Source of the DNA: Chloroflexota bacterium
GTDB lineage: Bacteria > Chloroflexota > Anaerolineae > Anaerolineales > UBA11657
NCBI GenBank assembly: GCA_003670425.1
Contig: QWRL01000154.1
Location: 1-5,808 of the forward strand
Direction: 5' to 3'
DNA length: 5,808 nt
Position numbers and translations under genes: made by a program. Shown here piece by piece: positions 5,665 through 5,808 of the stretch (position 1 is its first letter; every line of letters begins with the position of its first letter). The notes beneath the pieces are model-generated. The model was given only the letters and a program-made list of their open reading frames with translations, was not told where the DNA came from and did no database searches.

Positions 5665-5808
5665 CTACTCTACCACGTCTACTGGGATAAATTCATTGGC
5701 CTGCTGCGCAATTTGCGCATCCGCTGCTGCAACCATGCGCAGCGCAATCTGCGTCAATGCCATGCCCGTGGCGGAGTTGGGCGCAGAAATAACAATCGGG
5801 GTTCCAGA
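5665..5808 (-). CDS. C-terminal end of a probable MinD/ParA/Mrp-type P-loop ATPase (runs off right edge)
   Basis: Only the last 47 codons and the TAG stop are inside the window. The visible peptide begins SGTPIVISAPNSATGMALTQIA (residues 1-22 of the fragment), continues as an Ala/Gln-rich helix and ends in EFIPVDVVE. A G-x-P-hydrophobic-P-x-S segment followed by a hydrophobic helix is the usual ending of MinD/ParA/Mrp-type ATPases, in which this stretch follows the last beta-strand. The Walker A and other diagnostic motifs lie outside the window, so the assignment rests on a short tail. The gene ends 3 bp before ricT and is probably its operon partner. In Firmicutes the usual neighbour of yaaT is holB (DNA polymerase III delta'), but this tail does not look like holB. 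Confidence 0.42.
   Translation of the reverse strand, partial: SGTPIVISAPNSATGMALTQIALRMVAAADAQIAQQANEFIPVDVVE

Noticed and set aside
1..5808. CRISPR arrays, tRNA or rRNA genes, insertion sequences, attachment sites
   Set aside because: No regularly spaced repeats, cloverleaf-like sequence, transposase motif or flanking duplications were seen on reading both strands.

Overview
This 5.8-kb window is a bacterial chromosomal segment of moderately high GC in which every supported gene lies on the minus strand, so it reads from right to left. The proteins are bacterial in type: a FadR/FCD-type GntR regulator, a RicT/PSP1-domain protein, and a two-subunit KorAB-type 2-oxoacid:ferredoxin oxidoreductase. 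RicT plus a ferredoxin-linked oxidoreductase suggests a Gram-positive or Chloroflexota-like lineage. That is an inference, and the taxon cannot be fixed from this window.

Reading in transcription order. (1) 5665-5808 is the last 47 codons of a gene resembling the C-terminus of MinD/ParA/Mrp-type ATPases. Three bases later comes ricT (4741-5661), so these two look like one operon. (2) 4464-4740 is a 277-bp gap with no convincing gene. It holds a perfect 10-bp stem-loop, a 13-bp palindrome with a tetO-like core, and a near-consensus sigma70 promoter (TTGACA-N17-TAAAAT) for the next gene, whose early transcribed region is packed with palindromes. (3) gntR (3771-4463) is an FCD-family GntR regulator. 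(4) After a 115-bp gap with its own AT-rich -10 candidate comes korA (3655 down to 1826), 1 bp, korB (1824 down to 784), 16 bp, then a small two-helix membrane protein (767 down to 411). This is a tight three-gene unit. (5) After 116 bp containing a 15-bp palindrome, a DinB/DfsB-like four-helix-bundle gene begins with TTG at 294 and runs off the left edge.

How it fits together: KorA (fused gamma+alpha domains) and KorB (TPP and one 4Fe-4S cluster) should form the complete catalytic enzyme. It would oxidatively decarboxylate a 2-oxoacid, most likely 2-oxoglutarate, to an acyl-CoA while reducing ferredoxin. FCD-type GntR proteins usually sense small organic acids, so the adjacent regulator is a plausible controller of kor and of itself. 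The small membrane protein, tightly packed behind korB, is the least explained element. Nothing here amounts to a clearly new system. The most testable novelties are the kor-linked membrane protein, the operator array at gntR, and the Cys/His-rich tail on RicT.
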